This document shows positions 19,049 to 28,673 of a stretch of DNA of 64,000 bases, piece by piece. A program made the translations under genes and the position numbers. Numbering within the stretch: position 1 is the stretch's first letter; every line of letters begins with the position of its first letter. Location: contig NZ_JAQZSM010000002.1 of NCBI RefSeq assembly GCF_028745735.1, forward strand, positions 248,001-312,000, read 5' to 3'. The notes beneath the pieces were generated by a model. That model had not been told where the DNA came from, did not search any database, and saw only the letters and a program-made list of their open reading frames with translations. This DNA is from Roseinatronobacter alkalisoli (GTDB lineage: Bacteria; Pseudomonadota; Alphaproteobacteria; Rhodobacterales; Rhodobacteraceae).

Positions 19049-19056
19049 ACACCACG

Positions 19057-19083
19057 CAGGCCCCGGTATTGTTCCGGGGCCTG
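19057..19083 (+). repeat. Intercistronic hairpin after the substrate-binding protein gene
   Basis: A perfect 10-bp GC-rich stem (CAGGCCCCGG/CCGGGGCCTG) with a 7-nt loop lies between the binding-protein and permease genes. There is no T-run, so it is better read as an mRNA-stabilising or partial attenuation element that raises binding-protein levels over the permeases. Confidence 0.65.
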
Positions 19084-19115
19084 TATGCCCAGTCCGCCAT
19101 CCGAAAGGACAGCCC

Positions 19116-20066
19116 ATGTTCGGTTATACGCTGCGACGGATTATCTACACGGCCCCGGTACTTCTGGGGGTCGCGGTGGTCTGTTTTGCCCTTGTGCATA
19201 TATCGCCCGGTGATCCGCTGATTTCGATCCTGCCTGCCGATGCGTCGGTTGATCTGCAAAACCGCCTGCGCACCCTTTACGGCTTTGACCGCAGCTATCC
19301 CGAACAGTTCATTCTGTGGCTGGGCCGTGCGTTGCAAGGCGATCTTGGCACGTCCATCGCGACAGGCCGCCCGGTAACCACCGAAGTCATGCGCGCGGTC
19401 GCGAATACGCTGATGCTGGCGGCGGTGGCCACGTTCATCGGTTTCGTGCTGGGGTGTTTCTTCGGATTTGTGGCAGGTTATTTCAGCAATTCACCACTGG
19501 ACAAGGCAGCGTCCGCTGCGGCGGTCTTCGGGGTGTCGGTGCCGCATTACTGGCTGGGCATGGTGCTGGTCATCATCTTTTCGGCGCAACTGGGCTGGTT
19601 CCCCGCAGCGGGTGCCGGGCCGGGCGGGTCCAGCCAGTGGAAATTCGACATGGAGCATCTCAGCTACATGGTGCTGCCCGCCCTGACGATGAGTGTCATT
19701 CCCATGGGTATCATTGCCCGCACGGTCCGCGCGCTGGTGGCCGAAATTCTGGCGCAGGAATTTGTCATCGGGCTGCGCGCGCGCGGCCTGTCGGAACTTG
19801 GCGTGTTCCTGCATGTGGTCAAGAATGCGGCCCCGACCGCGCTTGCGGTGATGGGGGTGCAACTGGGCTATCTGCTGGGCGGATCGATCCTGATTGAAAC
19901 CGTGTTCAGCTGGCCCGGTACGGGCATGCTGCTGAATTCGGCCATTTTCCAGCGCGATCTGCCGCTGCTTCAAGGCACCATCCTTGTACTGGCGATGTTT
20001 TTCGTGGTGCTGAATCTGGCCGTGGATGTGCTGCAAAGCGCACTTGACCCCCGCATCAAGAGGTAA
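19116..20066 (+). CDS. ABC transporter permease, DppB/OppB type
   Basis: The protein has 316 residues from the ATG at 19116 with GAAAGGAC upstream. It opens MFGYTLRRIIYTAPVLLGVA and has about six membrane helices, ending in the conserved C-terminal ALDPRIKR. A loop with GDLGTSIATGRPVTTEV and a helix with the EAA-like ARGLSELGVFLHVVKNA mark the family. It pairs with the next permease to form the inner-membrane channel. Confidence 0.92.
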   Translation: MFGYTLRRIIYTAPVLLGVAVVCFALVHISPGDPLISILPADASVDLQNRLRTLYGFDRSYPEQFILWLGRALQGDLGTSIATGRPVTTEVMRAVANTLMLAAVATFIGFVLGCFFGFVAGYFSNSPLDKAASAAAVFGVSVPHYWLGMVLVIIFSAQLGWFPAAGAGPGGSSQWKFDMEHLSYMVLPALTMSVIPMGIIARTVRALVAEILAQEFVIGLRARGLSELGVFLHVVKNAAPTALAVMGVQLGYLLGGSILIETVFSWPGTGMLLNSAIFQRDLPLLQGTILVLAMFFVVLNLAVDVLQSALDPRIKR

Positions 20067-20072
20067 CGCAAA

Positions 20073-20960
20073 ATGGCAGATATTTCCCTGAGCCAGATGC
20101 AGGTTCCCGATGCTGTGCGCAGCGCTGGTTACTGGCAGAATGTGGGCGCCAGGCTGGTGCGCGACAAGACAGCAATGGTGGCAGCGGCGGTGCTGTTGTT
20201 GCTGCTGCTCGCCGCCATTTTCGCGCCCCTCGTCGCCCCCATGGACCCGCTGGACGGACGGATGATCAACCGTCTGAAACCCATCGGCACGCCCGGCCAC
20301 CTGCTGGGCACGGATGAACTGGGCCGTGACATGCTGTCGCGGCTGATCTGGGGCGGGCGGCTGTCGCTGCTGATGGGGGTCACACCGGTTGTGCTGGCCT
20401 TTGTCATCGGTTCGGCCCTGGGCATTATCGCGGGCTATGCCGGGGGCTGGACCAACACGCTTATCATGCGCACGATCGATGTGTTCTATGCCTTTCCGTC
20501 GGTGCTGCTGGCGGTGGCGTTGTCGGGGGCGTTGGGGGCGGGGCTTGGGAATGCGCTGCTGTCGCTGACGGTGGTGTTCATTCCGCCCATTGCGCGGGTG
20601 GCGGAATCAGTGACCACGCGGTTGCGCAGTTCCGATTTCATCGAAGCGGCGCGGGCATCCGGGGCAGGGGCGCTGACCATCGTGCGGGTGCATGTGCTGG
20701 GCAATGTGCTGGGACCGATCTTCGTCTATGCCACGTCACTGATTGCAGTCAGCATGATTCTGGCGTCCGGCCTGTCATTTCTGGGCCTTGGGGTGCGCCC
20801 GCCGAACCCCGAATGGGGGCTGATGCTGAACACCCTGCGCACGGCCATCTATGTGCAGCCATGGGTTGCGGCCCTGCCCGGTGCGATGATCTTCATGGTG
20901 TCGATTTCCTTCAACATGTTGTCTGACGGGCTGCGGTCCGCGATGGAGGTGCGCCAATGA
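20073..20960 (+). CDS. ABC transporter permease, DppC/OppC type
   Basis: The protein has 295 residues. The N-terminal segment before the first helix (40-60) is typical of DppC, followed by GTDELGRDMLSRLIWGGRLS, the family signature, and EAARASGAGALTIVRVHVL, the ATPase-contact loop. It lies 6 bp after the first permease, and its stop overlaps the next start by ATGA. Confidence 0.92.
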   Translation: MADISLSQMQVPDAVRSAGYWQNVGARLVRDKTAMVAAAVLLLLLLAAIFAPLVAPMDPLDGRMINRLKPIGTPGHLLGTDELGRDMLSRLIWGGRLSLLMGVTPVVLAFVIGSALGIIAGYAGGWTNTLIMRTIDVFYAFPSVLLAVALSGALGAGLGNALLSLTVVFIPPIARVAESVTTRLRSSDFIEAARASGAGALTIVRVHVLGNVLGPIFVYATSLIAVSMILASGLSFLGLGVRPPNPEWGLMLNTLRTAIYVQPWVAALPGAMIFMVSISFNMLSDGLRSAMEVRQ

Positions 20961-21973
20961 CCACGCAAGGGGCAATTCTGACCGTGCGCGGATTGCGCAA
21001 ATATTTCCCTATCAAGGGCGGTATTCTTGGCCGGACCGTCAAGAATGTGCATGCGGTGGATGGCGTCGATCTGGAAGTGTTTGCCGGTGAAACGCTGGGT
21101 GTGGTGGGTGAATCCGGCTGCGGCAAATCCACCACCGCGCGGCTTCTGATGCATTTGATCAACCCCGATCAGGGCGCGCTGTATTTCGAAGGCAAACTCG
21201 TCGGCAGTCCCGAATTGCCGCTGAAAACCTATCGGCGGCAGGTGCAGATGGTGTTTCAGGACAGCTATTCGTCGCTGAACCCGCGTCTGACAATCGAAGA
21301 TAACATCGCTTTCGGCGCGCGTGTCCATGGCACCCCCGCACAGGAAGCCTTGTCGCGCACGCATGACCTTCTGGCCCGCGTCGGGCTGGAGCCTGCGCGC
21401 TTTGCGGGCCGGTATCCGCATGAATTGTCGGGCGGACAGCGCCAGCGCGTCAATATTGCGCGCGCGCTGGCATTGCGGCCAAAGGTTATCATTCTGGATG
21501 AAGCGGTCTCGGCGCTGGACAAATCGATTGAAGCACAGGTTCTGAATCTGCTGGCAGACCTGAAGGCCGAATTCGGTCTGACCTATGTTTTTATCAGTCA
21601 TGACCTGCATGTGGTGCGTTTTGTGTCCGACAGGGTGATGGTGATGTATCTGGGGCAGGTGGCCGAAATCGGCACGGCGGAATCGCTTTATGACACGCCG
21701 CTGCACCCGTATTCGCGTGCGCTTTTGTCATCCATGCCATCGATGGACCCTGACAACCGCACGCAGGAACCGGCGCTGACCGGCGATCCGCCCAACCCGA
21801 TTGACCCGCCGTCGGGGTGTCGTTTCCACACCCGCTGCCCTGTTGCCGCAGATATCTGCGCGCAGCAAGTACCCACGCTGACCCAGCGCGCGACGCAGCA
21901 TCTGGTGTCCTGCCACGCGCATGACCCCGCGTCGGGCTATGTTCCCCCGCACGGGCAGGAGGCCGCAGAATGA
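20957..21973 (+). CDS. ABC transporter ATP-binding protein, DppF/OppF type
   Basis: The protein has 338 residues: Walker A GESGCGKST (51-59), signature LSGGQRQRV, Walker B VIILDEAVSALD, and a C-terminal oligopeptide-transporter tail with GCRFHTRCP that may carry an Fe-S or metal site in the family. It energises the importer as a heterodimer with the next ATPase. It opens with KYFPIKGGILGR, usual for the OppF side. ATGA overlaps are present on both sides. Confidence 0.92.
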   Translation: MTTQGAILTVRGLRKYFPIKGGILGRTVKNVHAVDGVDLEVFAGETLGVVGESGCGKSTTARLLMHLINPDQGALYFEGKLVGSPELPLKTYRRQVQMVFQDSYSSLNPRLTIEDNIAFGARVHGTPAQEALSRTHDLLARVGLEPARFAGRYPHELSGGQRQRVNIARALALRPKVIILDEAVSALDKSIEAQVLNLLADLKAEFGLTYVFISHDLHVVRFVSDRVMVMYLGQVAEIGTAESLYDTPLHPYSRALLSSMPSMDPDNRTQEPALTGDPPNPIDPPSGCRFHTRCPVAADICAQQVPTLTQRATQHLVSCHAHDPASGYVPPHGQEAAE

Positions 21974-22962
21974 GTACCCCGTTCCTTTCCATCCGTAATC
22001 TTGGCGTCACTTTTACCGGTGGCATGCGCCCGGTGCGTGCGGTCAATGATGTGTCCCTTGACGTGGCAGAGGGGGAGGCCGTGGCCCTGATTGGCGAATC
22101 CGGTTCGGGCAAATCGGTGACCATGCGCGCCATCATGCGGCTGAACCCCGAAGCCCGCACCCGGCTTCAGGGCAGTATCGATCTTGGCGGGCGTGATGTT
22201 CTGAAAATGACCAAACGCGAACTATCCGACTTGCGCGGCGCGCAAGCCGCGATGATCTTTCAGGAACCGCTGCTGGCGCTGGACCCGGTCTATTCGCTGG
22301 GCGATCAGATTGTTGAAACGATCCGCCGCCACGAACCTATCACCCGCGAGGCCGCCCGCGCCCGTGCGCTGGAACTGTTCGAACGGGTGCGCATTCCGTC
22401 GGCAAAATCGCGGCTGGACAATTACCCGCATGAAATGTCGGGCGGTATGCGCCAGCGTGCTATGATCGCGCTGGCGCTGTCATGCCGTCCGAAACTATTG
22501 CTGGCCGATGAACCGACCACAGCGCTGGATGCCACAGTGCAGATTCAGGTGTTGCTGCTGTTGCGTGAATTGCAGCGTGATCTGGGCCTGTCGATCATCT
22601 TCGTGACCCATGACATTGGGGCCGCGGTGGAAGTGGCGGACCGTATTGCCGTGATGTATGCAGGCCAGATCGTTGAACAGGCCAGCGCCCGCGAACTGGT
22701 CCGCACCCCGCGACACCCCTATACGCTCGGGCTGTTGAAAAGCCGTGCAGACGGCGCGATGGTCAAGGGCGCCCGGCTGGAGGCAATTCCCGGCGCGCCG
22801 CCGGATCTGGCAAACCTGCCGGAGGGGTGTCCCTTCGCGCCAAGGTGTTTTCTGGCGGAAGATGCCTGCCGTGCCGGCACGGTGGACATGCAGCAGCTTG
22901 GGCCGACACATGACGCCCGTTGCCGCAGGCTGGACGCAACCCAGCCCCTGCAAAACGCATGA
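21970..22962 (+). CDS. ABC transporter ATP-binding protein, DppD/OppD type
   Basis: The protein has 330 residues: Walker [10 protein letters not shown] (42-50), signature [15 protein letters not shown], Walker [17 protein letters not shown], and the C-terminal GCPFAPRC motif of oligopeptide/nickel ATPases. It is the last gene of the importer operon (binding protein, two permeases, two ATPases). The OppF-type gene precedes the OppD-type gene, the reverse of the E. coli order, which is common in rhizobia and Rhodobacterales. Confidence 0.92.
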   Translation: MSTPFLSIRNLGVTFTGGMRPVRAVNDVSLDVAEGEAVALIGESGSGKSVTMRAIMRLNPEARTRLQGSIDLGGRDVLKMTKRELSDLRGAQAAMIFQEPLLALDPVYSLGDQIVETIRRHEPITREAARARALELFERVRIPSAKSRLDNYPHEMSGGMRQRAMIALALSCRPKLLLADEPTTALDATVQIQVLLLLRELQRDLGLSIIFVTHDIGAAVEVADRIAVMYAGQIVEQASARELVRTPRHPYTLGLLKSRADGAMVKGARLEAIPGAPPDLANLPEGCPFAPRCFLAEDACRAGTVDMQQLGPTHDARCRRLDATQPLQNA

Positions 22963-22977
22963 CAATATACTGCATGG

Positions 22978-22999
22978 GCCGGACGGCACGCCGTCCGGC
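22978..22999. terminator. Possible bidirectional terminator between importer operon and racemase gene
   Basis: A perfect 9-bp stem (GCCGGACGG/CCGTCCGGC) with a CACG loop lies in the 41-bp space between convergent stops. No T-run follows on either strand, so termination strength is uncertain. Confidence 0.45.
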
Positions 23000-23003
23000 T
23001 GCG

Positions 23004-23762
23004 CTATTGCGCGGGTTTGCGCAGTGGCGCGGCGGTGTGATCAAGATCGCCCGATTTGTCGCGCGGCCATGCATAGGCCCCGGTTTTCGCGGTCCGGTAG
23101 CCCCCCGCCGCCAATGCACCCGCAAGCCGCACTGCCGCATGAACCCCGTCAATCACCGGAATACCGGTTTCCGCGCTCAGCGACTGGCACATGTCGGACA
23201 TGCCCGCGCAGCCCAGAATGACAGCTTCCGCCCCGTCATGGTCGCGCGCATCCCGGATTTCCCGCAGCAGCAAGGCCCGCGCCTGCGCGGGGTCTGCTTC
23301 CAGCGCCAGCACCGGCAGATCAACCGCGCGCACGCGGCGCAGTGCATGGGCCATGCCATAGCGCAATGCCAGATCCTCGATGATCGGAATGGACCGCGGC
23401 AAGGTAGTGACCACGGAAAAACGGCTGGCAACAATGCAGGCGACCTGCATCGCGGCCTGTGCGATCCCGATGACCGGACCGGCCGTCACTTCGCGCGCGG
23501 CGCCAAGGCCAGGGTCGTCAAAACATGCGATCACATGGGCTGCGGCACCGTCGGCTTCGGCACGGCGCAGCGCGTCCAGCATTGGCGGCACGGCCATTGC
23601 TTCGTCATGATGGCCTTCAATGCTGGGCGGAACCGTGGCAGGGCCACATGCAGCGACAATCTCGATGCCGGAACCGGCAGCGTCCCGGGCCGAACGCGCG
23701 ATCAGCTGCGTCATGGCCTGGCTGGAATTGGGGTTATACACGAACACGCGCAAGGTCGTCAT
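23004..23762 (-). CDS. Aspartate/glutamate/hydantoin racemase family protein
   Basis: The protein has 252 residues. The two catalytic cysteines of the cofactor-independent racemase family are at C80 (VIACFDDPGL) and C185 (ILGCAGMSD). The N-terminal FVYNPNSS and PVIDGVHAAVRL near the C-terminus match the HyuE/allantoin racemase group. It would invert the alpha-carbon of an amino acid, hydantoin or allantoin. It is convergent with the importer operon, and both share a palindromic upstream motif, so the imported solute is probably its substrate or precursor. Confidence 0.85.
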   Translation of the reverse strand: MTTLRVFVYNPNSSQAMTQLIARSARDAAGSGIEIVAACGPATVPPSIEGHHDEAMAVPPMLDALRRAEADGAAAHVIACFDDPGLGAAREVTAGPVIGIAQAAMQVACIVASRFSVVTTLPRSIPIIEDLALRYGMAHALRRVRAVDLPVLALEADPAQARALLLREIRDARDHDGAEAVILGCAGMSDMCQSLSAETGIPVIDGVHAAVRLAGALAAGGYRTAKTGAYAWPRDKSGDLDHTAAPLRKPAQ

Positions 23763-23816
23763 CTCCGGCTTATCGGGCGTCTGCCCTGTACCAAGCAGTG
23801 AATGCTGCGCGCAATA

Positions 23817-23838
23817 ATGTCAACATAACTGTCGACAA
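23817..23838. promoter_or_regulatory. Twin operator-like palindromes upstream of the racemase gene
   Basis: ATGTCAACAT (23817-23826) and TGTCGACA (23830-23837) lie 55-76 bp before the racemase start. Both share the TGTCnACA core with the site at 17347-17358 upstream of the importer operon. Confidence 0.5.
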
Positions 23839-23991
23839 TTTTGGCTACGATGTGGTTCTGTGGTGCCATGTGCCCTGAGTTCAGCACATATGCCGCCAGT
23901 TCATGGAACTGGCGGGCGCGGGTCTCTGTATTGGCCGCCGGAAGGGTCATGCCCCCCCGGCTGCGCAGGTTATGAAAGGATGCGTGCGGCC

Positions 23992-26592
23992 CTATGCATT
24001 GGTCGCGTTCGGCGTGCTGTTGCCTTCGCGCGCCACCGCCCAGCCGTTCAGCCAGGCAAGCCCGGCAAGCGTCAGGCCCAGTGCCAGAAATGCGCCGACG
24101 CGCAACAACCCGTCAAGTTCGCCCGCATCGATCAGGAATGCCTTGGCCGCCGCAAGTCCGGCCAGCAAAAGCCCCAGTTTACGCAGATCTGCGCGCGCCG
24201 TCAGCAAGGCCCGCGCCAGCAGCGCCGCCCCCGCCACCAGAAGCGCGAACGTATAGGCATAAAGCTCGCCTTGCTCGATTCCGCGCGAAAGCTGCATGTA
24301 TGTGCCTTGCCACAGATGCCGGATAACCGTGGCCACCCACAGCGCACCCAGCCCGCAACCCGCAACCCATAGCCACCGCCAGCCCGCCAGCGTGACAAGC
24401 AGAACCGCAGGCAGCAGATAGGCCAGAATCAGGTCATTCAGCACAGGCCAGCCCGCTACCAGACTGACAAAGGGCCAGTCCCCGAATACGGGCGATGCCG
24501 GATAGACCGCAGCACAAAACAGCGACACCCCGGCAATCAGCCCGAATACCCACGCAAGGCCCCGCCGCACCTGTGGCAGAACCGGCAGCGCAGCGCGGCG
24601 TATCTGCACCCATGCCAGCGCGATCAGCACGCTTGCGTGCAGGCCCAGTTGCGCATGCAGGCCGGTCTGTTCCGGCAATACCCGCGCAATCAGGATTGCA
24701 AATGCAATCGCGACCGAAGCCATCAGCCCGGTTTCGGATACAAGGCGTGCATGGCGGCGCAGAGGATCATCGCGCAACGGCTGTGTCAGCCACAGCGCGA
24801 GCAATGGCCCGCCAAGGGTTGCCACAAGTGACGCCAGCATTTCGGGCATAGCTGCGTCATCCAGATGCCAGTCCAGCCCCGGTGCCAGCACCAGACGCCA
24901 GATCAGTGTCATCGATGCCAGTATCTGAAACGCCCCCAGTGCCGGAATGTCAAAACGCCGGTCCATCGCGCCCGCCGCCACCATCAGCACGGCCAGCGCG
25001 ATTGTCAGCGCCGATTGCCCCAGCATGAGCATCAGCCCAAGCGCGACAAGCGCGAAGGCCGCCGCCGCCGCTGCGCCCAACCGTGGCCCCTGGCCGCGAT
25101 CATGCAGGCCATAGCGCAGGGCCAGCGCCGTGGCCATCGCAGCCAGCGCCATCGCATGCAGCGCCCATATGTAACTGCCCAGCATGGTCGCGGGCAGCCA
25201 CATGGTTTCCAGCGCCACAATTGCCGCGCCGGGCAGGGCCAGCCCGGCCAGCGTGAAGGGGGCGTGGCGCCCGGGGGCATCCGCCTCGCCGCGCCAGATC
25301 ATTGCCAGCCCCGCCAGAACCGACAGGACAAGGATCTGACTGACCTGAAGCGGCATCGCCGATTCGGGCGGGCGCAGCGCGTTGAATGCGCCGAAGACCG
25401 GACCGTATGTGACCGCCTGCCAGACAATCCATAGCGGGAATGCCAGAACCGGCAGCAGCATCTGATCGGCAAGTGCAGGCGCGCGCGCGCACCAGATCGC
25501 AATCAGCGCGGCCAGCAGTGCCAGCCCCGCTGGCCCGGCCATACCCGGAACCAGCAGCGCAAGGCCGATGGCGGCAACTGCGCTGGCCGCGAAACTGGCA
25601 CGCACCCCCTGAACCGGCGTCTCGCGACCCAACGCGCGCGGCCCCTCGACCAGCGGTGCAATATAGCCGAAGGGCAGCGTCATGGCCGCGCCCGCCACTA
25701 CCAGCACGGCAATGGCAAAACCCAGCGCATCGGCCCCCGCCAGCCGCCACAGAACCATCGCCGCCAGCGGGCCAGCCAGTGCCAGCCATGTGACCCAACC
25801 CCAGCGTCGCTTTGCATCAATCCCCATTCCGGCCAGTGCCAGCAATGCGAAATAGCCAAATAATACGGGTGGCGGTGGTCCACCCCCGCCCAGCACGAAG
25901 GGCACGCCCGTACCCGCCACCAGCCCCAGTGCCGACAGCATCGGCCCATGCAGCCAGCCCAGTGCAATGGCCCCAAGCGACAGCAATGCCAGCGCGACAA
26001 GCGCCGTGGCTGGCGCGATCATCTCATAAAGATGCAGCGCCGCCAGAACCGCCGCCATGGCAATGACCAGCCCTGCACCGGTCAGTGTCGCGGGCAGGCT
26101 CTGCCCGGCCAGCGGGCGGTGGCGCAGCCATTCGCCGCCAGCGGCAAGCGCAGCGCCCAGCAATAGCGCAAGTATCACGCGCGCCTGTGGCGTCAGCAGG
26201 CCGGTTTCGACCGCGTATTGCACCAGAAATATACCCGAAAGCACCAGCGCGGCCCCGGCGGTCGGATAAATCCAGTGATCGCGCAACCACGGCCCCAGCC
26301 GGGCCAGGGCGCTTTCCACCCGCTTGGGCGCGGGGGCGGGGTGTTCGGGCGTGGCATCGGCGGGCCTGGGGTCGGCATCCATTGCGTTGTCGCGCTGTGA
26401 CTTCGCCCGGGGCGTTTCAGCTGTGTCATAGGCATCCGCCGCTGCTTCGGGGGGGGATTCTGCCAGGGCGCCTGCATGCGGAAGCGCCTGACGCAGCGCC
26501 ACCACTTCGTGTTCCAGGCGCGTGATGCGCGCGCGTGCCGCCAGAACGAGCCAGAATGCCCCCGCACCGAGAAGAAAACCAAGAAAGTCCAT
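23992..26592 (-). CDS. DUF2339 multi-spanning membrane protein
   Basis: The protein has 866 residues. An N-terminal signal-anchor-like helix (2-20) is followed by a heptad-like segment (ITRLEHEVVALRQAL) and an acidic, low-complexity stretch (about 45-90). From about residue 105 to the end come more than twenty hydrophobic helices rich in Ala, Gly and Leu, with GPWLRDHWIYPTAGAALVLSG opening the membrane part. This is the DUF2339 layout. Function is unknown; the family is considered a large inner-membrane protein without catalytic motifs. It is monocistronic, next to a long geneless gap. Confidence 0.85.
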   Translation of the reverse strand: MDFLGFLLGAGAFWLVLAARARITRLEHEVVALRQALPHAGALAESPPEAAADAYDTAETPRAKSQRDNAMDADPRPADATPEHPAPAPKRVESALARLGPWLRDHWIYPTAGAALVLSGIFLVQYAVETGLLTPQARVILALLLGAALAAGGEWLRHRPLAGQSLPATLTGAGLVIAMAAVLAALHLYEMIAPATALVALALLSLGAIALGWLHGPMLSALGLVAGTGVPFVLGGGGPPPPVLFGYFALLALAGMGIDAKRRWGWVTWLALAGPLAAMVLWRLAGADALGFAIAVLVVAGAAMTLPFGYIAPLVEGPRALGRETPVQGVRASFAASAVAAIGLALLVPGMAGPAGLALLAALIAIWCARAPALADQMLLPVLAFPLWIVWQAVTYGPVFGAFNALRPPESAMPLQVSQILVLSVLAGLAMIWRGEADAPGRHAPFTLAGLALPGAAIVALETMWLPATMLGSYIWALHAMALAAMATALALRYGLHDRGQGPRLGAAAAAAFALVALGLMLMLGQSALTIALAVLMVAAGAMDRRFDIPALGAFQILASMTLIWRLVLAPGLDWHLDDAAMPEMLASLVATLGGPLLALWLTQPLRDDPLRRHARLVSETGLMASVAIAFAILIARVLPEQTGLHAQLGLHASVLIALAWVQIRRAALPVLPQVRRGLAWVFGLIAGVSLFCAAVYPASPVFGDWPFVSLVAGWPVLNDLILAYLLPAVLLVTLAGWRWLWVAGCGLGALWVATVIRHLWQGTYMQLSRGIEQGELYAYTFALLVAGAALLARALLTARADLRKLGLLLAGLAAAKAFLIDAGELDGLLRVGAFLALGLTLAGLAWLNGWAVAREGNSTPNATNA

Positions 26593-27557
26593 GCCGCTTG
26601 CCCCGACTTATTTTTACGACTTGTATGACGCAGTTTCCTGCAGTGTGATTACCGTGGCGTATATATTGCCGGGGATCAAGCACGGCACCCGTATTGCGGT
26701 TTCCAGGGATTGCGCGGCCGGCAAAAATGACCCCCTTGGTGATATCCTTTCGGGCAGTGATAAAGCCTATGGGGCGGGCCGTTTCCCGCAGGCGCCCCGC
26801 GGGGTCACGGGTTCCCCCGATGGCGGCAGGATGGCAGGTCTGCAGTGGTGGAACATTCATTGATGCAGGTGTTCCGGCTCAACCCGACATCGGGCTGATG
26901 GCACTGACGGGCACGGGGGAAGTCGGTGAATTCCCGCAGCGTGTGTGACGGGGTGCTCATGCTACGCAGGCAAAGGATCAGTCCCGCCCCAAAATGCTGC
27001 GGGCCATCCTGTTCAGGCAAAGCAACCACGCGCCGGAACCTGCCAAACCAGTCCGGGAAGGCCGGTTGTCGCAGGCGGCCAATGAACCCGGCGCCCGGGT
27101 GCATGGGCATTCCTGCTCTGGCGCCATGGCAGGCAGTTCAGCCGGATTTTCATCGCCGCGACGCTGGCCCGCGTCATGGTTGCCGCCCTGCGGCCAACCA
27201 AGCCTGCCGCGCGGTGTGTTGACCTGCCCCGCGTGCGCCAGACCAGCAAGGCCGCATTTCACCCATTCTGCGGTTCAGGGCGGTCTGCATCTGCGGGGTA
27301 AATATCGCAAGCACCGCCAATACGTGCCGGGCTTCCCCCCCCGCCAGATTGCAGGCCACCCGTCACGCCCGCGGCGCGTCCGTGCGAACGAAAGCATTGC
27401 TGCGCTGATTGCCGGGGCCATCTGAAACGGCGTCCACATCACAGCTGGCTGTTGGTGCCACGCGACAGCGCGCGCATAGCATCCCGCAAGCCCCCAAGCC
27501 CGGCGGTTTCGTCTGTTCGCCATAGCGGAGGAAACGGGATTCCCCATGCGCAGAATC
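26593..27557. other. 965-bp stretch without a supportable gene
   Basis: Several 60-145-codon frames exist on both strands but none has protein-like composition, a good ribosome site or a recognisable domain, and they contradict each other. A short minus-strand stretch just after flgI (about 27441-27535), in a frame other than that of flgI, reads protein-like and ends in TSGTNSQL-like sequence before a stop, so a decayed gene is possible. The promoter of the leftward DUF2339 gene must lie at the left end. Confidence 0.45.
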
Positions 27558-28673
27558 TCAGCGGATTATCAGATCCGCGTGCAACGCACCCGCCGCATGA
27601 ATCGTGCTGAGAAGGTCAATCAACTCCCGTGGCCCTACTCCCAGCGCTGACAAGCCTTCGACAATTTCGGTAAGTGTGGTTGCCGTGTTCAATTCGACCA
27701 ACGCGATTTCTTCCTGATCGTCGATTCCGACGCGCGTGCGCGGAACGACAATCGCTTCCCCTTCCGCGAAGGGGTTTGGCTGCACGACGATCGGTGTTTC
27801 CTCAACACGCAATGTCAGCGCGCCCTGGGACACCGCGACATGACTGATCCGGACATCGCTGCCGATCACAATGGTTCCGGACCTTTGGTCCATAACCACC
27901 CGCGCGCGTGTCTGGGGCACCACCAGAATATTCTCAATACGGCTGATCAGATGCGCCGTCGATGCAACATTCGCCCGCGCAACGTCTATTTCCACCGTGC
28001 CGGAATCAAGCATGGTCGCGATACTGCCCTGAAACTGCGCATTTATTGCCCTTTCTATGGTTTCAGCTGTCGAGAAATCGGCATTTCGAAGGGACAAGCG
28101 AAGAGAGCGTAGCGAAGAGAGTGTGAAATCAACTTCTCTTTCTATCCTGCCACCGAAGGGTATTACGCCAGAGGTCGGAACGCCGCGGGTTTCCGCGGCG
28201 GCCTGCCCGGTGATGCTGATGCCACCGGACAGAACACTTCCCTGCGCCACAGCATAGATATTTCCATCCGCGCCGTTCAACGGGGTCATGACCAGCGTTC
28301 CGCCAAGCAGGCTGGAGGCATCGCCAATCGCGGAAACGGACACATCTACCCGTGATCCCGCGCGCGCGAATGGCGGCAAGGTTGCGGTCACGATCACTGC
28401 TGCAACATTGCGCGGTCTGAACTGCTCGCCGGTTACGTTCACACCAAGACGCTCAAGGATCGTTACCATGATTTCTTCGGTGAAAGGGGAATTCCGCATC
28501 CCATCCCCGGTTCCGTTCAAGCCAACCACGAGCCCGTAACCGACAAGGTCATTCCCGCGAACGCCGCCGAATTCAACAATATCTTTCAGTCTGGTCTGGG
28601 CGGCAACTGGGGTTGTCGCTGAAAGCGACATGCCAGCCACGACCAACAGAAGGATCATGCGCAACCACATCAC
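27558..28673 (-). CDS. flgI: Flagellar P-ring protein
   Basis: The protein has 371 residues with a signal peptide (hydrophobic 6-22, cleavage near VAAQ at about 25), followed by RLKDIVEFGGVRGNDLVGYGLVVGLNGTGD, the conserved start of mature FlgI (given here in part: GLVVGLNGTGD). It ends with LIDLLSTIHAAGALHADLIIR, the family C-terminus. It assembles the periplasmic ring around the rod. It overlaps flgL by ATGA and is the last gene of the visible flagellar block. Confidence 0.95.
   Translation of the reverse strand: MMWLRMILLLVVAGMSLSATTPVAAQTRLKDIVEFGGVRGNDLVGYGLVVGLNGTGDGMRNSPFTEEIMVTILERLGVNVTGEQFRPRNVAAVIVTATLPPFARAGSRVDVSVSAIGDASSLLGGTLVMTPLNGADGNIYAVAQGSVLSGGISITGQAAAETRGVPTSGVIPFGGRIEREVDFTLSSLRSLRLSLRNADFSTAETIERAINAQFQGSIATMLDSGTVEIDVARANVASTAHLISRIENILVVPQTRARVVMDQRSGTIVIGSDVRISHVAVSQGALTLRVEETPIVVQPNPFAEGEAIVVPRTRVGIDDQEEIALVELNTATTLTEIVEGLSALGVGPRELIDLLSTIHAAGALHADLIIR

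Noticed and set aside
23759-23950. 63-codon minus-strand ORF upstream of the racemase (MTLPAANTETRARQF...)
   Set aside because: It runs through the operator-like palindromes and the racemase promoter and overlaps the racemase start. No family resemblance or good ribosome site.
27275-27547. 90-codon minus-strand ORF right after flgI
   Set aside because: Starts close to the flgI stop but has basic, irregular composition and conflicts with another frame in the same place. Not supportable as a gene.
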